Below, in pieces: positions 61,680 to 64,000 of a DNA stretch of 64,000 nt. The stretch is taken from contig OZ252237.1 in assembly GCA_965249525.1 (NCBI GenBank), forward strand, positions 186,001-250,000, in the 5' to 3' direction. The position numbers and the translations under genes are program-made. The DNA comes from G965240465 sp965249525 (GTDB lineage Bacteria > SAR324 > JACQKK01). Each line of letters opens with the position of its first letter. Position 1 is the first letter of the stretch. The notes below the pieces were generated by a model, which was not told where the DNA came from, did not search any database, and saw only the letters and a list, made by a program, of their open reading frames with translations.

Positions 61680-62279
61680 ATGAGAGGACAGAGGTCGGGC
61701 AGGTGGAAGGCGGCGGTATTATTGTTGTCGTTGGGGCATCGGGCTGCGGAGCGTGTGTTGTCGCGTATGGGGGTGCGGGAGGCGGAGCAGCTGGCAGCCA
61801 GTATGGAAGAGGCTAGCGGAGCGAGTTTGTCGGAGGTGGATGGGGTGCTGCAGGAGTTTCATCAGCGGCTGGTGGCTAAGGGTGGGGGCTGGGGGGCTTT
61901 GGAGCAATTGTCTGTGAGAGAGGCAGCACAGTTATTGTCAGAAGAGCATCCACAGGCAGCAGCCTTGGCTTTGGCGCATATGCGTTCGCATGCGCATGCG
62001 GCGGCTGTGCTGCAAGCCTTGCCGCTGGTACTGCAAGAGGATCTGGCAGGTCGGCTGGCCTTGATGGAGCGGGTGTCTCCTGGTGCCGTAAAAGAAGTAA
62101 CAACGGCGATAGATCACAGCATTAAGCAGCCAGATACGCTTGACGGCCTAGATGCTTTACAGCATTTGCTGGAACACCTGGATCCGCATGCAGCAGACAA
62201 TATCCTCAGACGCGCAGCCAATAAGTATCCTCAGGCAGCCCAGCAGCTGCAGCGGTTGCGGGCAGATACTTTTAGCTGA
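61680..62279 (+). CDS. FliG homologue lacking the C-terminal torque domain
   Basis: 199 residues from ATG 61680; the frame is open back to 61602 but overlaps the HIT gene there. WKAAVLLLSLGHRAAERVLSRMGVREAEQLAASM matches the FliG N-terminal domain. LLSEEHPQAAALALAHM carries the EHPQ signature of the FliG middle domain, followed by AVLQALPLVLQEDLAGRLALMERVSPGAVKEV. The protein stops after a final helix pair (LEHLDPHAADNILRRA…). Full FliG has about 330 residues and a C-terminal domain whose charged residues meet the stator; that is missing, with a clean stop. No other flagellar gene is present. It may be a repurposed ring or scaffold protein; truncation by decay is also possible. Confidence 0.72.
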   Translation: MRGQRSGRWKAAVLLLSLGHRAAERVLSRMGVREAEQLAASMEEASGASLSEVDGVLQEFHQRLVAKGGGWGALEQLSVREAAQLLSEEHPQAAALALAHMRSHAHAAAVLQALPLVLQEDLAGRLALMERVSPGAVKEVTTAIDHSIKQPDTLDGLDALQHLLEHLDPHAADNILRRAANKYPQAAQQLQRLRADTFS

Positions 62280-62421
62280 TTGGTTGGTGGCGGCACTCGG
62301 TTACAAATGCTGCTGCCATGATTTCCAGCTTTAATAATTGAATCGGCAGCCCTGGTTATATCCCAGTAGAATGGGGGCAACGAGGGCGTGAAGACATCAT
62401 CAAAAGGGAGCAGGCAAAGTG

Positions 62422-64000
62422 ATGAAGCTGGGTTTGGCAAGTAACGCAGGTGCCTGGGCACTGATGGCGATGTTATTTTGGGGAGTGTCTGTTGAAGCCC
62501 AGCAGCCGCAGTCAGAGTTTGGAGAGCGGGAATTGTGGTTTGCAGTGACAGCGGATTACAATGGTTTGCTGACCGATGCCAGCCAGGAGCGTCCTTTGGG
62601 ACGGCGGGGTTGGGCTCATGTGGGCGCCTTGTTGGATCAGTTGGCTAGAGAGGGTTTGGTAAAAGAAAAGTTGGTGCTGCTGGATGCGGGGGATGGATTG
62701 TTGGGTGCAGCTTCCAGCGTATTGCCTGAGGAGGCTGGGGGAGTTGTGAACCGAGATAGTGTTTTGCCTGCGGTGCGCATCATGAATGCCTTGGGATGGG
62801 ATGCTATGGCGTTGGGGAATTATGACTGGCAGGCAAAGGGTTTAAGGAGGGCGTATGGGGTGGCTGATTTTGCTTGGTTGGCAGCCAATGCCTGGGATGC
62901 CAAAGATGAACCGGTGTTTCGCCCCTATGTGGTGTTGCAGCGTGGAGGACTGCGGGTGGGGATATTAGGATTTGGTCAACCTGGCATCAGCACTCAGCAG
63001 CGAGATTGGCGTGGTGCCTGGCGTATGGTGGATGTGCGCAAGGGGCTGCGTCGCTGGGTGCCGCATTTGCGTCAGAAAGAAGGGGTGGATGTGGTGGTGG
63101 CTTTGATGCACAGCGGGGAAGATCCTTTTTATGGCTGGGAACGGGCTGTGACAGAACACAAACCACTGCCGTCAGTAGCAGGTTTGGTAGCTTGGGGCTG
63201 GCAGCTGCCTCAGCATGCTTGGCCCGATCTCGTCCTCAGCGGTGGTTCTCATCGCATGTCCTATGCGCCCAAAGCTTGGAGTGATGCCCGCTGGCAGCAG
63301 CCCTCCCAGCCCATTCCTTTGCTGGAAGTAGGCTCCAGTGGTCGGGGAGTCATGCTGGTGCACATGCGATTAAAAGCCACTGATAGCACCCGCCCACATT
63401 CCCCTCGCTGGCAGCCCGTGGCTGTCTCTGCTGCTGCCATTAAAGTACCCCCACTGCCACTTCAAGCAGCCCTGCAACAGCTACCGCCTCCAGTTCAACA
63501 ACGCTGGCAGCAAGCCCAACGCAGCCTGCAGCAACCCAGCGGCTGGCACTTCGCCCGCAACGAACTCTCAAAACGTAACCGCCGACCCTTGGCGCGTTGT
63601 CTGGCACATATCCAAAACCAAGCATTGGCCGCTGCACTCAAAGATGCCAAAAAACCTCCCTTGAGTCTGCTTCCTCTCTCCCAACGCATCTATCCCAGCA
63701 AATGGCAAAAGCAACAACCAGTTCGTCGCCAGCACATCTATGGCTGGTTCCTTTACGCTGACCGCCTGGTCCAATTCCATGCTCAGGGACAACAAATCGC
63801 CCGCCTGCTGGAAGGAATGGTACGCTGGCAAAACAACCACAGCACCCGCGGTCTGCTGCCCCTGTATCCCGGCGGTATGGAATTCCAACTCCAACCACCT
63901 AAAAAACCCTACTCCAAAAGCAGCAATATCATCGCCCTTGTCCCTCATTCTCCCCCTGACTCCTCTCCACTCCAATGGCGCACATCTTATCCCTTGTGGA
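62422..64000 (+). CDS. 5'-nucleotidase/UshA-like periplasmic protein with altered metal site (3' end outside window)
   Basis: 526 residues visible with no stop before the window end. ATG 62422 (GTG 62419 also possible) starts a signal peptide, MKLGLASNAGAWALMAMLFW…VEA. The body follows the UshA/CpdB metallophosphatase order: ELWFAVTADYNGLL, KLVLLDAGDGLLG, IMNALGWDAMALGNYDW, VVVALMHSGED and DLVLSGGSHRMS, then a C-terminal nucleotide-binding-type domain (YGWFLYADRLVQFHAQGQQIARLLEGM). The usual DxH is DYN, GNHE is GNYD and GHxH is GGSH, so several metal ligands are missing. A reduced or different activity is likely. The coding strand switches from G-rich to C-rich near 63,280. Confidence 0.75.
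   Translation, partial: MKLGLASNAGAWALMAMLFWGVSVEAQQPQSEFGERELWFAVTADYNGLLTDASQERPLGRRGWAHVGALLDQLAREGLVKEKLVLLDAGDGLLGAASSVLPEEAGGVVNRDSVLPAVRIMNALGWDAMALGNYDWQAKGLRRAYGVADFAWLAANAWDAKDEPVFRPYVVLQRGGLRVGILGFGQPGISTQQRDWRGAWRMVDVRKGLRRWVPHLRQKEGVDVVVALMHSGEDPFYGWERAVTEHKPLPSVAGLVAWGWQLPQHAWPDLVLSGGSHRMSYAPKAWSDARWQQPSQPIPLLEVGSSGRGVMLVHMRLKATDSTRPHSPRWQPVAVSAAAIKVPPLPLQAALQQLPPPVQQRWQQAQRSLQQPSGWHFARNELSKRNRRPLARCLAHIQNQALAAALKDAKKPPLSLLPLSQRIYPSKWQKQQPVRRQHIYGWFLYADRLVQFHAQGQQIARLLEGMVRWQNNHSTRGLLPLYPGGMEFQLQPPKKPYSKSSNIIALVPHSPPDSSPLQWRTSYPLW

Noticed and set aside
1..64000. CRISPR array, prophage or insertion sequence
   Set aside because: The tandem repeats have no unique spacers, and no transposase, integrase or phage structural gene is seen.

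Overview
The window reads as one dense, mostly +-strand bacterial chromosome segment. The gene set points to a Gram-negative proteobacterium, most likely gamma- or betaproteobacterial: a type II secretion (T2SS) gene block, a caa3-type cytochrome oxidase with CtaG, an AddAB-like nuclease/helicase pair of the beta/gamma 'probable DNA repair protein' kind, NhaD, AhcY, LeuA and the rpsB-tsf-pyrH-frr run. Placement below class is not possible by eye. I see no transposase, integrase, phage gene or CRISPR array. Both tRNAs lack an encoded CCA. All function calls come from reading motifs; no search was run.

Layout. 1-4.7 kb: end of an unidentified gene, an ACP/fatty-acyl-AMP-ligase/PlsC fusion and an exopolysaccharide sugar-phosphate transferase. 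4.7-11 kb: PD-(D/E)XK nuclease plus UvrD/RecB-like helicase-nuclease. 11-14 kb: ahcY and, convergent, nhaD. 14.4-22.4 kb: secA (no zinc tail), rpsB (with a repeat-built C-terminal tail), tsf, pyrH, frr and a detached mraY. 22.5-28.1 kb: coxB (two haem-c sites), coxA, coxC, a subunit IV gene and opposing ctaG. 28.1-29.6 kb: an animal-type UDP-glucose dehydrogenase. 30-38 kb: the unusual module described below. 38.1-47.6 kb: T2SS genes in the order L-M-N-(mltG)-F-G-H-I-J-K. 47.7-54.2 kb: birA, a small lipoprotein, two TIGR04282/04283-type glycosyltransferase genes, and a small gene coupled to a large TPR protein. 54.3-60.3 kb: an M50 protease, a possible leader peptide, leuA, a tandem-repeat array and leuS. 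60.3-64 kb: tRNA-Thr, msrB, tRNA-Met, a HIT protein, a FliG homologue without its torque domain, and a 5'-nucleotidase-like protein cut by the window end.

The strongest candidate for an undescribed system is 30,075-37,913. Two paralogous coiled-coil-type proteins (605 and 645 residues) resemble, from memory, the spirochaete cytoplasmic filament protein CfpA. They bracket a 166-residue orphan, a 109-residue protein that aligns with the phosphocarrier HPr around its phospho-histidine, and an 877-residue pyruvate-phosphate-dikinase homologue. That homologue keeps the swivelling phospho-histidine but has lost the catalytic cysteine, the Asn-Asp pair and several nucleotide-site residues. Read together, this suggests a cytoplasmic filament with its own degenerate PTS-like protein pair, used for regulation or assembly and not for metabolism. 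That is inference.

A second window-wide oddity is that + strand genes swing between strongly G/T-rich and strongly C/A-rich coding sequence, sometimes within one gene. Short tandem repeats (12-15 bp between genes, 24 bp inside rpsB) are also recurrent.
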